From assembly GCA_009694215.1 (NCBI GenBank), contig SHVN01000019.1, positions 1 through 36,829 of the forward strand: a stretch of 36,829 nucleotides of DNA, written 5' to 3'. The notes below the pieces were generated by a model. It saw only the letters and a program-made list of their open reading frames with translations, was not told the DNA's origin and searched no databases. Made by a program: the position numbers and the translations under genes. This document shows, piece after piece, positions 1 through 9,708 of this stretch. This DNA is from Xanthobacteraceae bacterium (GTDB lineage Bacteria > Pseudomonadota > Alphaproteobacteria > Rhizobiales > Xanthobacteraceae). Each line of letters begins with the position of its first letter. The stretch's first letter is position 1.

Positions 1-56
1 GGGATCGCGACAATGAGGGCCAGGAATCCAAGGCCCGCAGCAAGAGAACGCTTCAT
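1..56 (-). CDS. N-terminal fragment of a protein with a signal-peptide-like start (truncated by window edge)
   Basis: Minus strand from 56 reads MKRSLAAGLGFLALIVAI..., a basic start followed by a hydrophobic core; only 18 codons visible. Confidence 0.35.
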   Translation of the reverse strand, partial: MKRSLAAGLGFLALIVAI

Positions 57-269
57 CACTCAACCTCCAGATTTCAAAGTTGACGCAAAGTATTCGACAC
101 CGTGAAAGAGTCTAGTGCGGGGAAGACACACTGGTATTGTTAATAAAATGTAGCCTGGAGGAGGCTTGTATTTACTGGTGTTTTGAAAGACTTTCACACT
201 TTTATTGTATTTTTACCATAACTATGGTCAAGGAAGACTTAACGAATATTGACTCGAAGTTCCATATGA

Positions 270-302
270 AAAAGCCCCGGCTGGGTTTCATCCGGGGCTT
301 TT
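270..302 (-). terminator. Rho-independent terminator downstream of the first Omp gene
   Basis: Perfect 11-bp inverted repeat AAAAGCCCCGG/CCGGGGCTTTT with 11-nt loop; minus-strand RNA ends in a U-run. Confidence 0.8.
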
Positions 303-325
303 GATTGTTCCCTTGGCTCGCGCGA

Positions 326-990
326 TCAGAACCGCAGGTTCAGGCCGGCGCGCACGACATGGGCCTGGAAGTCGACATTGGTCGGCGTCGAGCATGAAGC
401 GAGGCCGCAATTCACGCTGCCGAGGTCGACACAGAGATATTCAAGCTTGGCGGTCCAATTGGCAGCGACCGCGGCTTCCACGCCGCCGCCGACTGTCCAG
501 CCGGCCTTGGTCTCACGTTCGCCGGCGAAACCGGCCTGACTGGCCTTGACGTCGCCGACGGCGAGACCGCCGGTGAAGTAAGGCATCACGCGATCGACCG
601 CGTAGCCGAGGCGTCCGCGCACGGTTCCAAGCCAGTTGTTCTTGGTTTCGCAGCCGGTGGGCAGGCGGCATTGGTGAAGCTGCCTTTGATGTTGCTCCAA
701 TCGATGTCGCCCTCGAGGCCGAACACGAACGGACTGCCGGGCGCTTGCCAGTTGTAGCCGGCGGTGAGGCTGATCAGGCGGCCGGAGGGTTCCGCATCGG
801 TGGCGAAGGCGCTCCAGTATGACTGGCCGAAGCCGTAGCCGCCGTTGATGCCGAGGTAGAGGCCCGTCCAGTTGTGGCCCATGGGCAGCATGGCCGGGGC
901 CTTGGCCGGCATTTGCCGCGGCAGATCGGCCGCGAAGGAGCCGGTGGTCAAAGCAAGCAGACTGATCGTTGTGAGGAGTACGCGACGCAT
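326..990 (-). pseudogene. Outer-membrane beta-barrel (Omp25/Omp31-like porin family), frameshifted
   Basis: N-terminal part MRRVLLTTISLLALTTGSFAADLP...GHNWTGLYLGINGGYGFG in one frame; C-terminal part GCETKNNWLGTVRGRLGYAVDRVMPYFTGGLAVG...VRAGLNLRF in another; break near 659-661. Confidence 0.75.
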
Positions 991-1118
991 ACCCACCTCC
1001 CTTTGTTTGTTCCCAACTGGAGCGAGAACGCCGTCCGCAGCGAACGGTTCCTGGAACTCTCGATGGTTCCTAGATTCTTCTAATGTGATCGGGGCCCTGT
1101 GCTCGCCGCGCCACACAA

Positions 1119-1152
1119 CGAAACAGCCCCGGCTGGAACCGGGGCTGTTTCG
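1119..1152 (-). terminator. Rho-independent-like terminator downstream of the second Omp gene
   Basis: Perfect 14-bp inverted repeat CGAAACAGCCCCGG/CCGGGGCTGTTTCG with 6-nt loop. Confidence 0.75.
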
Positions 1153-1170
1153 ATTAATTTAGCGGCCATC

Positions 1171-1779
1171 TCAGAAGCGATAGTTCACTCCGAGACGCAG
1201 CATGCTGGATCCGATGCCGTGGCTCGTACCGGTGAGCACATAGCTGCGGGCGCTCAGGTCGACGTAGAGGTATTCCGCTCTGGCGGTCCAGTTCCCCATC
1301 AGCGCGACTTCGAGACCGGCGCCCGCAGCCCAGCCGGCATTGGTCCGCGACTCCGATATGCTAATCAGGGTGTTCTCCATTCGGAGGGTGCCGTAGGCCA
1401 GACCCGCGGTTCCGTAGAACAGCACGCTGTTCATGGCGAAGCCGGCGCGCCCGCGCAGCGTTCCGAATCAGGGGTTGGAGAATTTTCACGGCGCAAACGT
1501 GTCGTTGGCGTCCGAAACCTGCAGGTCGGTTTCGGCGCCGAATACGAACTGCCCATGCTGCCAGTTGTATCCGGCCTGCACGCCGCCGACGACGCCCGAC
1601 GGATCCGCCGGACTGTTGCTGACGCTGCCGGATTGATAGCCAATATTGGCGCCGACATAAGAACCCTTCCACGAGTAGGCGCGTGTGGGGCTGGTGTAAG
1701 GCTGGATGTCGGCTGCGAGTGCCGCGCTTGACGCGAGCGCGAGAGCCGTGAGTGCGGCCGCGAACATTGTCCTTGGCAT
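1171..1779 (-). pseudogene. Outer-membrane beta-barrel (Omp25/Omp31-like) with two in-frame TGA codons
   Basis: Single frame 1779->1171 (203 codons): MPRTMFAAALTALALASSAALAADIQPY...NDTFAP*KFSNP*FGTLRGRAGFAMNSVLFYGTAGLAYG...LRLGVNYRF; TGA at 1488-1486 and 1470-1468. Confidence 0.8.
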
Positions 1780-2047
1780 CGCAACCTCCACGCGATCCGT
1801 CGAAGCCGCGTGGCGAGTGCCTTGGCGGGTCAAGCCGCTCCGGCAGGGCCGGCGCAACAGCGAGGGATCGGCAAATTCATTGGAGGAACTATCGCGAATT
1901 CTATCTTAAGCGTTTGTGAATCGGTAACAATGACGGGGGCTTAACGATAAGGAACGGTGTATTTGCGGCGCCTGCGTTCGGGATTATTTACCATGCGGCG
2001 CGGCGCCGCCGGCGCGATGAGTGACATGAAGCAATGAAGGATCCGGC

Positions 2048-4078
2048 ATGGCTGGTCGAGACAAAGACATCGATCCTGCGAGCGAACTCGTCGAGGACGA
2101 CGAGGAGCAGGCGCTGCCCGACAGCGAGGAGCTGGAGATCGGCGAGGCGGCGGGCCCGCGGGCCGGCGGCCGCGCCGCGTTGCTGCGTCATGCCAGACAC
2201 GCGCCATCGTCGCCCGGCGTCTATCGCATGCTCGATGCCGCCGGCGAGGTGCTTTATGTCGGCAAGGCAAAGAACATCAAGAAGCGGATCACGTCCTACA
2301 CCCGTCCGACCGGACACGACACGCGTATCGAGCGGGTGATCGCGGCGACCGCGGCGGTGGAATTTGTCACCACCGCGACCGAGACCGAGGCGCTGCTGCT
2401 CGAAGCCAACCTGATCAAGCGGCTGCGGCCGCGGTTCAATGTGCTGTTGCGCGACGACAAGTCGTTTCCCTATATCATGATCACCGGCGACCATTGGGCG
2501 CCGCAAATCCTCAAGCACCGCGGCGCGCGCTCGCGCCAGGGCAACTATTACGGCCCATTCGCATCGGTGTGGGCGGTCAACCGCACCATCACGGCGCTGC
2601 AACGCGCCTTCCTGCTACGCTCTTGCTCAGATGGATTTTTCGAGAGCCGCACGAGGCCGTGCCTGCTGCATCAGATCAAGCGCTGCTCGGCGCCTTGCAC
2701 CAGCGAGATCGATTTCGCCGAATACGCCGAGCTGGTGCGCGAGGCTAGGGCCGTCCTCTCCGGCAAGAGCCAGGCGGTGCGCGACGAGCTTTCGGGCGAG
2801 ATGGAGAAGGCCTCCACAGCGCTCGATTTCGAGCGCGCCGCGATCTACCGCGACCGGCTCGCCGCGCTCTCGGCGACGCAATCGACGCAAGGGATCAATC
2901 CGCGCGGTACCGAAGAGGCGGATGTGTTCGCCATCAATCAGGAGGGCGGCTACAGCGGCATCGAGGTGTTCTTCTTCCGCAACGGGCAGAACTGGGGCAA
3001 TCGCGCCTATTTCCCCAAGGCCGATCGGACGCTCGGTCCGGGCGAGGTGCTGGGGGCGTTCCTGGCGCAGTTCTATGACGACAAGCCGTGCCCCGCCGCC
3101 ATCCTGCTGTCGCACGACATTCCGGAGCGTGAGCTTCTGGCCGAGGCACTGAGCACCAAAACGGGCCGCAGGGTCGAAGTCTCGGTGCCGCAGCGCGGCG
3201 AAAAGAAGGAGCTGGTGGCGCACGCGCTGGTCAACGCGCGTGAGGCGCTGGGGCGAAAGCTCGCCGACACCTCGTCGCAGCAGAGGCTGCTCAAGGCGCT
3301 GGCCGAAGCCTTTGGACTGCCCGGTGTGCCGCGCCGCATCGAGGTCTATGACAACAGCCACATCCAGGGATCGAACGCAGTCGGCGCCATGATCGTCGCA
3401 GGCCGGGCGGGGTTCCAGAAGAACCAGTATCGCAAGTTCAACATCCGCTCCGCCGAGCTCGCGCCCGGCGACGATTTCGGCATGATGCGCGAGATGCTGG
3501 AGCGCCGGTTCAAGCGGCTGATCGCCGAGGCGCCGCGGGCCGAGCCGGTTGCGGCCGAGGCTGCCACTGCGCTTCTGGGAATCGCTCCGGCGGACAACGA
3601 CGACAGCGACAGCGAGCAGCCCTGGCCGGACCTGGTGCTGATCGACGGCGGTCAGGGACAGCTCAATGCCGCACGCGAGACGCTGGCCGTGCTCGGCGTG
3701 ACCGGCGTTCCGATGATCGGCGTCGCCAAGGGACCCGATCGCGACGCCGGCAATGAGACTTTTTATCTGACCGACAAGCCGGCGGTGAAGCTGCCACCGC
3801 GCGACCCGCTGCTTTATTTCATTCAGCGGTTGCGGGACGAGGCACACCGCTTCGCCATCGGTTCCCACCGCACGCGCCGGAAGAAGGACATCCGCGAAGC
3901 TGGCCTGCAGGAAATTCCCGGCATCGGGCCAACGCGCAAGCGCGCGCTGCTTCATCATTTCGGGACGCTGAAGGCCATCGAGCGCGCCTCGCTCAGCGAT
4001 CTGGCGCAGGTGCCGGGCATCAATGAAGAGACCGCCCGCAAGATTCACGATTTCTTCCACGAGTCCGCAAGCCGATAA
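2048..4078 (+). CDS. uvrC: Excinuclease ABC subunit C
   Basis: 676 aa; GIY-YIG start ([28 protein letters not shown]), [28 protein letters not shown]-terminal HhH ([17 protein letters not shown]). Confidence 0.98.
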   Translation: MAGRDKDIDPASELVEDDEEQALPDSEELEIGEAAGPRAGGRAALLRHARHAPSSPGVYRMLDAAGEVLYVGKAKNIKKRITSYTRPTGHDTRIERVIAATAAVEFVTTATETEALLLEANLIKRLRPRFNVLLRDDKSFPYIMITGDHWAPQILKHRGARSRQGNYYGPFASVWAVNRTITALQRAFLLRSCSDGFFESRTRPCLLHQIKRCSAPCTSEIDFAEYAELVREARAVLSGKSQAVRDELSGEMEKASTALDFERAAIYRDRLAALSATQSTQGINPRGTEEADVFAINQEGGYSGIEVFFFRNGQNWGNRAYFPKADRTLGPGEVLGAFLAQFYDDKPCPAAILLSHDIPERELLAEALSTKTGRRVEVSVPQRGEKKELVAHALVNAREALGRKLADTSSQQRLLKALAEAFGLPGVPRRIEVYDNSHIQGSNAVGAMIVAGRAGFQKNQYRKFNIRSAELAPGDDFGMMREMLERRFKRLIAEAPRAEPVAAEAATALLGIAPADNDDSDSEQPWPDLVLIDGGQGQLNAARETLAVLGVTGVPMIGVAKGPDRDAGNETFYLTDKPAVKLPPRDPLLYFIQRLRDEAHRFAIGSHRTRRKKDIREAGLQEIPGIGPTRKRALLHHFGTLKAIERASLSDLAQVPGINEETARKIHDFFHESASR

Positions 4079-4143
4079 CTTCCTCTCTGGACGCCGCCGC
4101 GATAACGCGGTCGAATGTGGCGACAGTTGAGGGGGGGGGCTTC

Positions 4144-5376
4144 ATGCTCGACTACGTGATCCGCAACGCGCGCGTGCCGGGGGCGGCCAACGGCGGCGCC
4201 GTCGATATCGGCTTTTCGAAAGGGAAGATTGCAGCGATCGAGCCAAAGCTTGTGGCGGATTCGCCCTCCTACGACGCGCAGGGCTGCCTGTGCTGCGGCG
4301 GGCTCGTTGAAACGCACATTCATCTCGACAAGTCCCGCATCATCGACCGCTGCACGCCGGAACCGAGCCGGGCCAATCCCAATCACATGCCGCGGGTGCA
4401 GGCGGTGAAGCCGGGCTTCACGGTCGAGGACATCTACAACCGCGCCAAGATCACGCTGGAGAACTGCATCAAGCAGGGCACCACCCGCATCCGCACCCAC
4501 GCCGAGATCGACATGCCGGTCGGCACCAAGTGCATCGAGGCGCTGCAGATGCTGCAGAAGGAATATGCCTGGGCGGTCGACCTGGAAATCTGCGCCTTCG
4601 CGCAGGAGGGCTTGGCGAACGTCCCGGAGGCCGACAAGGCGCTCGTCCAGGCGATCGAGATGGGCGCGACGTCAGTCGGCGGCGCGCCGAACTACGACAC
4701 CGATCATCCCGCCCACATTAACCGTGTGTTCGAGCTGGCGCGGGAATACGACATCCACGTCGATCTGCACATCGATTCCGGTCACGACCCGGCGACGATG
4801 GACAACATGCTCGTCGCCGACCTGGCGGAGAAATACAAGTATGGCGGCCGCGTCGCCATGGGCCACATGACCAAGGTCGCGGCACTGCCGCCCGGCAAGC
4901 AGAAGGACATCGCCATGCGGCTCGCCGATGTCGGCGTTGCCGTGACCGTGCTGCCAGCCACCGATCTGTTCGTGCTGGCGCGGCACCGGGACTATGACGT
5001 GCCGCGCTGCATTACCGATGCCAACCTGTTTGCCGAACACGGCTGCAACTGCTCGATCTCGACTAACAACATCCTCAATCCCTTTACGCCGTTCGGCGAT
5101 TGCTCGCTGATCCGCATGGCCAACATGCATGCCAACGTGCTCCAGGTCGGGCAGCCGAACCGGCTGTCCGATTTGTTTTCGATGATCAGCGACCGCTCGG
5201 CCCGCCTGATCAACGCGAAGGACTACGGCATCAAGGTGGGCAGCCAGGCCGAGGTCACGGTGATCGACGCCAAAACGCCTGCCGAGGCCGTGGCGACCAA
5301 CGCAGCCATCCTCGCGGTGTTCAAGCGCGGCCGGCAGACCGTGAGCCGGCCGCGGGCTGAGTTGATGCGGCCGTAA
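4144..5376 (+). CDS. Amidohydrolase, cytosine-deaminase-like
   Basis: 410 aa; MLDYVIRNARVPG..., metal site VETHIHLDKS, IRTHAEID, HIDSGHD; start at 4144 preferred over 4117. Confidence 0.85.
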   Translation: MLDYVIRNARVPGAANGGAVDIGFSKGKIAAIEPKLVADSPSYDAQGCLCCGGLVETHIHLDKSRIIDRCTPEPSRANPNHMPRVQAVKPGFTVEDIYNRAKITLENCIKQGTTRIRTHAEIDMPVGTKCIEALQMLQKEYAWAVDLEICAFAQEGLANVPEADKALVQAIEMGATSVGGAPNYDTDHPAHINRVFELAREYDIHVDLHIDSGHDPATMDNMLVADLAEKYKYGGRVAMGHMTKVAALPPGKQKDIAMRLADVGVAVTVLPATDLFVLARHRDYDVPRCITDANLFAEHGCNCSISTNNILNPFTPFGDCSLIRMANMHANVLQVGQPNRLSDLFSMISDRSARLINAKDYGIKVGSQAEVTVIDAKTPAEAVATNAAILAVFKRGRQTVSRPRAELMRP

Positions 5377-5571
5377 GTGGCGCGATGCATGGCTCTCATT
5401 TAAAAAACGCGCGCGCGATCACATCGCTGTGACCGCGTGTCGCGGGTCGCAGGCCGTTCAAGCTCGCGTGTTTTGGCCCCGGTGGCGCTTTTGCACAGCT
5501 TGCAATGGGAGCGCCAGTGCGGCGAGCTGCGTCTGTTCAGGCCAGCGCCGGAGGCGTATTGTCCGCCGTCA

Positions 5572-6201
5572 ATGAACACCATGCAAAGCTCACCGTTACC
5601 CGCGCGACCGCTGGCGCTGCCGAACCTTTTGACCTACGCGCGGATCGCCGCCGTTCCGGTCGTGGTTGGGCTGCTGTATTGGAACAGCATTCTGGACGGC
5701 GGCCTCTGGATTCGTTGGGTGGCGCTCGCGGTCTTTATCGCGGCCGGGATCACCGATGTCCTCGATGGCTATTTCGCCCGCATGTATGGGCAGCAATCGT
5801 CGCTCGGGCGGATGCTCGACCCGATTGCCGACAAGCTGCTGGTTGCTTCCTGCCTTTTGATGCTCGCGGCCGAGGAGACAATCCGGGGCTGGTCGCTCTT
5901 GGCGTCCGTCGTCATCCTCTGCCGTGAAATCCTGGTGTCGGGCCTGCGCGAATACCTCGCCGAACTGCGGGTGAGCGTGCCGGTGTCGCGGCTGGCGAAA
6001 TGGAAGACGACCTGGCAGCTCGTTGCCGTCGGGTTCCTGATCGCGGGTGACGCCGGCGACAAGGCTTTCTTCGACCTTTTCAAGCTGGACATGTTGGTCA
6101 TCACCAACACCGGCCTGGCTTTGCTTTGGCTGTCCGCACTGGTTACGCTTTACACCGGCTGGGACTATATGCGTGCCGGCGTGCGGCATATGATCGACTG
6201 A
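5572..6201 (+). CDS. pgsA: CDP-diacylglycerol--glycerol-3-phosphate 3-phosphatidyltransferase
   Basis: LPNLLTYARIAAVPVVV; CDP-alcohol phosphotransferase motif DVLDGYFARMYGQQSSLGRMLDPIADKL. Confidence 0.95.
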   Translation: MNTMQSSPLPARPLALPNLLTYARIAAVPVVVGLLYWNSILDGGLWIRWVALAVFIAAGITDVLDGYFARMYGQQSSLGRMLDPIADKLLVASCLLMLAAEETIRGWSLLASVVILCREILVSGLREYLAELRVSVPVSRLAKWKTTWQLVAVGFLIAGDAGDKAFFDLFKLDMLVITNTGLALLWLSALVTLYTGWDYMRAGVRHMID

Positions 6202-6452
6202 TGAAGCTGATTTATTTCGCCTGGGTGCGTGAACGGGTCGGCAAGGCCGAAGAAGAGGTCATGCCGCCTGCATCTGTGACAACCGTGGCCGAGTTGATGC
6301 GATGGCTCGGCAGCCGCGGCGAGGAATACGCTCATGCGTTCGAGCATCCGAAGTCGATCCGCGCCGCCATCGACAAGAGCCATGTGCGGCCCGACACGGT
6401 AATCGCCGGCGCCCGCGAGATCGCCTTCTTCCCGCCGATGACGGGTGGATGA
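6201..6452 (+). CDS. moaD: Molybdopterin synthase small subunit (converting factor subunit 1)
   Basis: MKLIYFAWVRERVGKAEEEV..., C-terminal double glycine (FFPPMTGG); adjacent to moaE. Confidence 0.95.
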   Translation: MKLIYFAWVRERVGKAEEEVMPPASVTTVAELMRWLGSRGEEYAHAFEHPKSIRAAIDKSHVRPDTVIAGAREIAFFPPMTGG

Positions 6453-6935
6453 ATGCAAACCAAGGTCCGGCTCCAGTCCGAGGAGTTTGACGCCGCCGCC
6501 GAGGCGGCAGCGCTGACCCGCGGCCGCGCCGACATCGGCGCCGTCGTCACGTTCACCGGAATCTGCCGCGGCGCCGAATCCGGCGAGCCGATCGCTGCGC
6601 TCACGCTCGAGCATTATCCCGGCATGGCCGAGGTCGAGATCACGCGCCATGTCGAGGAGGCGAAGGCGCGCTGGCCGCTTATGGGCGTCACCGTCATTCA
6701 CCGCCACGGGCGGATCACGCCGGGCGAAAACATCGTCCTTGTCGTCACGGCGTCGTCGCACCGGGAGGCGGCTTTCGCTGCCGCGGAATTCCTGATGGAC
6801 TATCTGAAGACACGGGCGCCGTTCTGGAAGCAGGTGGAAAGCAAGACCGGAAAGACCTGGGTCGAGGCCAAGGGCGCCGACGATGCCGCGGCGGCGCGCT
6901 GGCAGAATCCGTCCGGCCGCGAGGCCGCGGAATAA
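6453..6935 (+). CDS. moaE: Molybdopterin synthase catalytic subunit
   Basis: VVTFTGICRG, LEHYPGMAE, VTVIHRHGRITPGE, APFWKQ. Confidence 0.95.
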   Translation: MQTKVRLQSEEFDAAAEAAALTRGRADIGAVVTFTGICRGAESGEPIAALTLEHYPGMAEVEITRHVEEAKARWPLMGVTVIHRHGRITPGENIVLVVTASSHREAAFAAAEFLMDYLKTRAPFWKQVESKTGKTWVEAKGADDAAAARWQNPSGREAAE

Positions 6936-6982
6936 TCGTCAACGCCAATTGTTCTATGATACGGCGAACAGGGGACGACGTC

Positions 6983-7936
6983 ATGATTCGACCGATTGAG
7001 ATTGCCATGGCAGCATTGGCCACCACCGCGGTCGCCGCCGCCGACACGCGCGTCAGCTACTTTCCCGTTACGTCGAATTCGCGCCCGCATGACGTCGCGG
7101 TCGCAGCCGACGGCAAGGTCTGGTACAGCGGCCAGCGCGCCGGCTATCTCGGCCTGCTCGATCCGAAGACCGGCAAGGACGAGAATATCCCGATAGGTTC
7201 TGGCTCGGCGCCGCATGGCGTCATCGTCGCGCCCGACGGCGCCGCCTGGCTCACCGACGGCGGGCTCAACGCCAATGTCCGCTATGACACGAAGACCAAG
7301 AAGTTCGACTACTACCCGCTGCCGCCGCACCTGCCCAACGCCAACCTGAACACCGGCGTGTTCGACAAGGACGGAGTCTACTGGTTCACCGGCCAGAATG
7401 GCGTGCATGGCTACGTCAATCCCAAGACCGGCAAGCACGAGAGCTGGAAGTCGCCGCGCCGCGGCACCTACGGCATCACCGTGACGCCGACGAACGAGAT
7501 CTGGTACGTCGCGCTGGCGGGCGATCACTTGGGCAAGATCGACAAGGCGAACGGCAACGTGATGGTCGTCGAGCCGCACAAGAAGGGTGCAGGCCCGCGC
7601 CGCGTATGGACCGACTCCAAGGGCTTGCTCTGGGTCAGCTTCTGGCATTCCGGCGAGGTCGGCCGCTACGATCCGGCGGCGAAGGCCTGGAAGACCTGGC
7701 TCCTGCCCGGCAATCCCGGCAGCGGCTGCTATTCGGTCTATGTCGACGAGAAGGACCAGGTCTGGCTCACCGACTTCATGACCAACGCCATCGTCCGGTT
7801 CGATCCGGCGACCGAGAAATTCGAAAGTTTCCCGAGCGATAAGCGCGGCGCCCAGGTGCGCCAGATGCTCGGCCGCCCGGGGGAAGCCTGGGGCGCCGAA
7901 TCCGGCAACGACCGGCTGGTGCAAATTAAGTATTGA
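6983..7936 (+). CDS. Vgb/SMP-30-like beta-propeller, virginiamycin B (streptogramin) lyase family, exported
   Basis: Repeated blades (PHDVAVAADGKVWYSGQRAGYLGLLDPKTGK; PHGVIVAPDGAAWLTDGG), N-terminal signal-like segment. Confidence 0.85.
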   Translation: MIRPIEIAMAALATTAVAAADTRVSYFPVTSNSRPHDVAVAADGKVWYSGQRAGYLGLLDPKTGKDENIPIGSGSAPHGVIVAPDGAAWLTDGGLNANVRYDTKTKKFDYYPLPPHLPNANLNTGVFDKDGVYWFTGQNGVHGYVNPKTGKHESWKSPRRGTYGITVTPTNEIWYVALAGDHLGKIDKANGNVMVVEPHKKGAGPRRVWTDSKGLLWVSFWHSGEVGRYDPAAKAWKTWLLPGNPGSGCYSVYVDEKDQVWLTDFMTNAIVRFDPATEKFESFPSDKRGAQVRQMLGRPGEAWGAESGNDRLVQIKY

Positions 7937-7983
7937 TCGGCCGCGCGCTCACAGGGTGGCCCGGATTGTGCTAGTGAGGCGCG

Positions 7984-8769
7984 ATGGCTCGCGCGCCCGA
8001 TCGCCGACATGTCCTCCGGTTGATGGCCGGGCTGCCGCTGCTTGCGGCGGGCGGCGATTTTGCCTTTGCCGCCAAGGTCGCGTCGATCGAGCGCCTGATC
8101 CAAGAGGCGCGGGCGCTGCCGGATGTCTCGCAGCGGATCGACTTCATTTCCGGCAAGCTGCTCGGCGTCCGTTACCAGGCCAACATGCTGATCGGCGGCC
8201 CGAACCACCCGGAACGCTTCGTGGTTCGCGACGACGCCTTCGATTGCGTCACGTTCTGCGAGGTGGTGCTGGCGGCGGCCATCGCCCGCGATCTCGGCGA
8301 GTTCGAGACTTCGCTGCGCCGTATCCGCTACGACCACGGCAACGTGCAATACGACCGGCGCAATCACTATTTTGCCGACTGGTGTAAGCGCAACATCGAG
8401 AACGGCATCTGCCGGCCGGTCGCGATCGAGCCGTCGGTCGTTATCGACAAGACCGTCACCTGGCACCGCGAGTTCGGCAAGCGTGAGGTGTCGATGATTG
8501 CTGTCGCCAAAGCGACGCTGATGGACAATGCTAAAGTTCTGGCCGCCGGCGATATTATCGGTTTCACGTCGCGGCGCTCGAATCTCGATTTCTTCCACAC
8601 CGGCCTGATCGCCTTCGGCAAAGGCGGCGAGTTGCTGCTGCGCCATGGGTCGCAGAGCCGGGGCCGTGCCCTTGAAGAGAAGATGGCGACATTCGTCACC
8701 GTCAATCCGGTGAAATACGTGACGCTGCTGCGGGCGGCCGAAGCCACGCCGGTTGTGGAGCGCCGTTGA
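7984..8769 (+). CDS. DUF1460 family protein (amidase-like fold)
   Basis: Signal-like N-terminus, DDAFDCVTFCE with candidate catalytic Cys, RIRYDHGNVQYDRRNHYFADW, DFFHTGLIAF. Confidence 0.8.
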   Translation: MARAPDRRHVLRLMAGLPLLAAGGDFAFAAKVASIERLIQEARALPDVSQRIDFISGKLLGVRYQANMLIGGPNHPERFVVRDDAFDCVTFCEVVLAAAIARDLGEFETSLRRIRYDHGNVQYDRRNHYFADWCKRNIENGICRPVAIEPSVVIDKTVTWHREFGKREVSMIAVAKATLMDNAKVLAAGDIIGFTSRRSNLDFFHTGLIAFGKGGELLLRHGSQSRGRALEEKMATFVTVNPVKYVTLLRAAEATPVVERR

Positions 8770-9707
8770 AGAAGCGAAAAGCCCGCGTGCTTCGCCGAAA
8801 GCCGGCCCTGCGCGGCGGCAAGTCCATCACCGTCGCGGACCTCATCCGCTCGACCGCGGCGCGATTGAAGCGCGGCAGGCTCGTTTTCGTCCACGGCACC
8901 GCCGATCCGGTCGCGGAGGCGGCCTTTCTGGTCGGCGAGACGCTCCACATTCACCCCGATCATGTAGGCGCCCGCGCCGGCATGGGCGTGACGGCCGCGC
9001 AGGTGAAGAGGATTTCGGCACTGGTCGAGCGCCGCATCCGCACCCGTAGGCCCGCGGCCTATCTCCTCAAGCGCATCTACATGCGCGGCGTGCCGTTTTA
9101 TATCGACGAGCGCGCGATCGTGCCGCGGTCATACCTGGGCGAAATTCTCGATAGCGAGCTGTTCGCGGGCGAGAGCTTTTCGCTGGTGCGCAATCCCGGT
9201 GCGGTCGGGCGCGTGCTCGATCTCTGCACCGGGTCCGGATGCCTGGCGATCCTCGCGGCGATGCGGTTTCCCAAGGCTGAGGTCGACGCGGTCGAGCTTT
9301 CAAAGGACGCGATTGAAGTCGCCGGGAGGAATGTCGCGGATCACCGCCTGAAAAGGCGCGTCCGTCTCCTGCGCGGCGATTTGTTCGCGCCCGTGAAGAC
9401 CGCGCGCTACGATTTGATTGTCACCAATCCACCCTATGTCGATGAAGGAGGAATGTCCAGTCTGCCGCCGGAATGCCGGCACGAGCCGCCAATGGCGTTC
9501 GATGGCGGCGCGGATGGCCTTTTGATTATCAGGAAAATTCTCGAACAGGCCGGGCGACATCTCAAGAAAGGCGGCGGGCTGCTCTGCGAGGTGGGCCGCT
9601 GCCGGTCGGCGCTGGAGCGCGCCTATCCGGGCACGCGCTTCCTTTGGCTCGACACCGAGGAGAGCGCCGGCGAGGTATTCTGGCTCGACGCTGGGCAGCT
9701 TCGCTGA
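8766..9707 (+). CDS. prmB: PrmB/HemK-like N5-glutamine methyltransferase
   Basis: VLDLCTGSGCLAILAA and NPPYVDEGGMSSLPPECRHEP; 4-nt overlap with preceding CDS. Confidence 0.85.
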   Translation: MKKRKARVLRRKPALRGGKSITVADLIRSTAARLKRGRLVFVHGTADPVAEAAFLVGETLHIHPDHVGARAGMGVTAAQVKRISALVERRIRTRRPAAYLLKRIYMRGVPFYIDERAIVPRSYLGEILDSELFAGESFSLVRNPGAVGRVLDLCTGSGCLAILAAMRFPKAEVDAVELSKDAIEVAGRNVADHRLKRRVRLLRGDLFAPVKTARYDLIVTNPPYVDEGGMSSLPPECRHEPPMAFDGGADGLLIIRKILEQAGRHLKKGGGLLCEVGRCRSALERAYPGTRFLWLDTEESAGEVFWLDAGQLR

Positions 9708-9708
9708 T

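Noticed and set aside
2627-4060. 477-aa minus-strand ORF antisense to uvrC
   Set aside because: Composition typical of reverse-frame translation in GC-rich DNA; no recognisable domain; uvrC is clearly the coding strand
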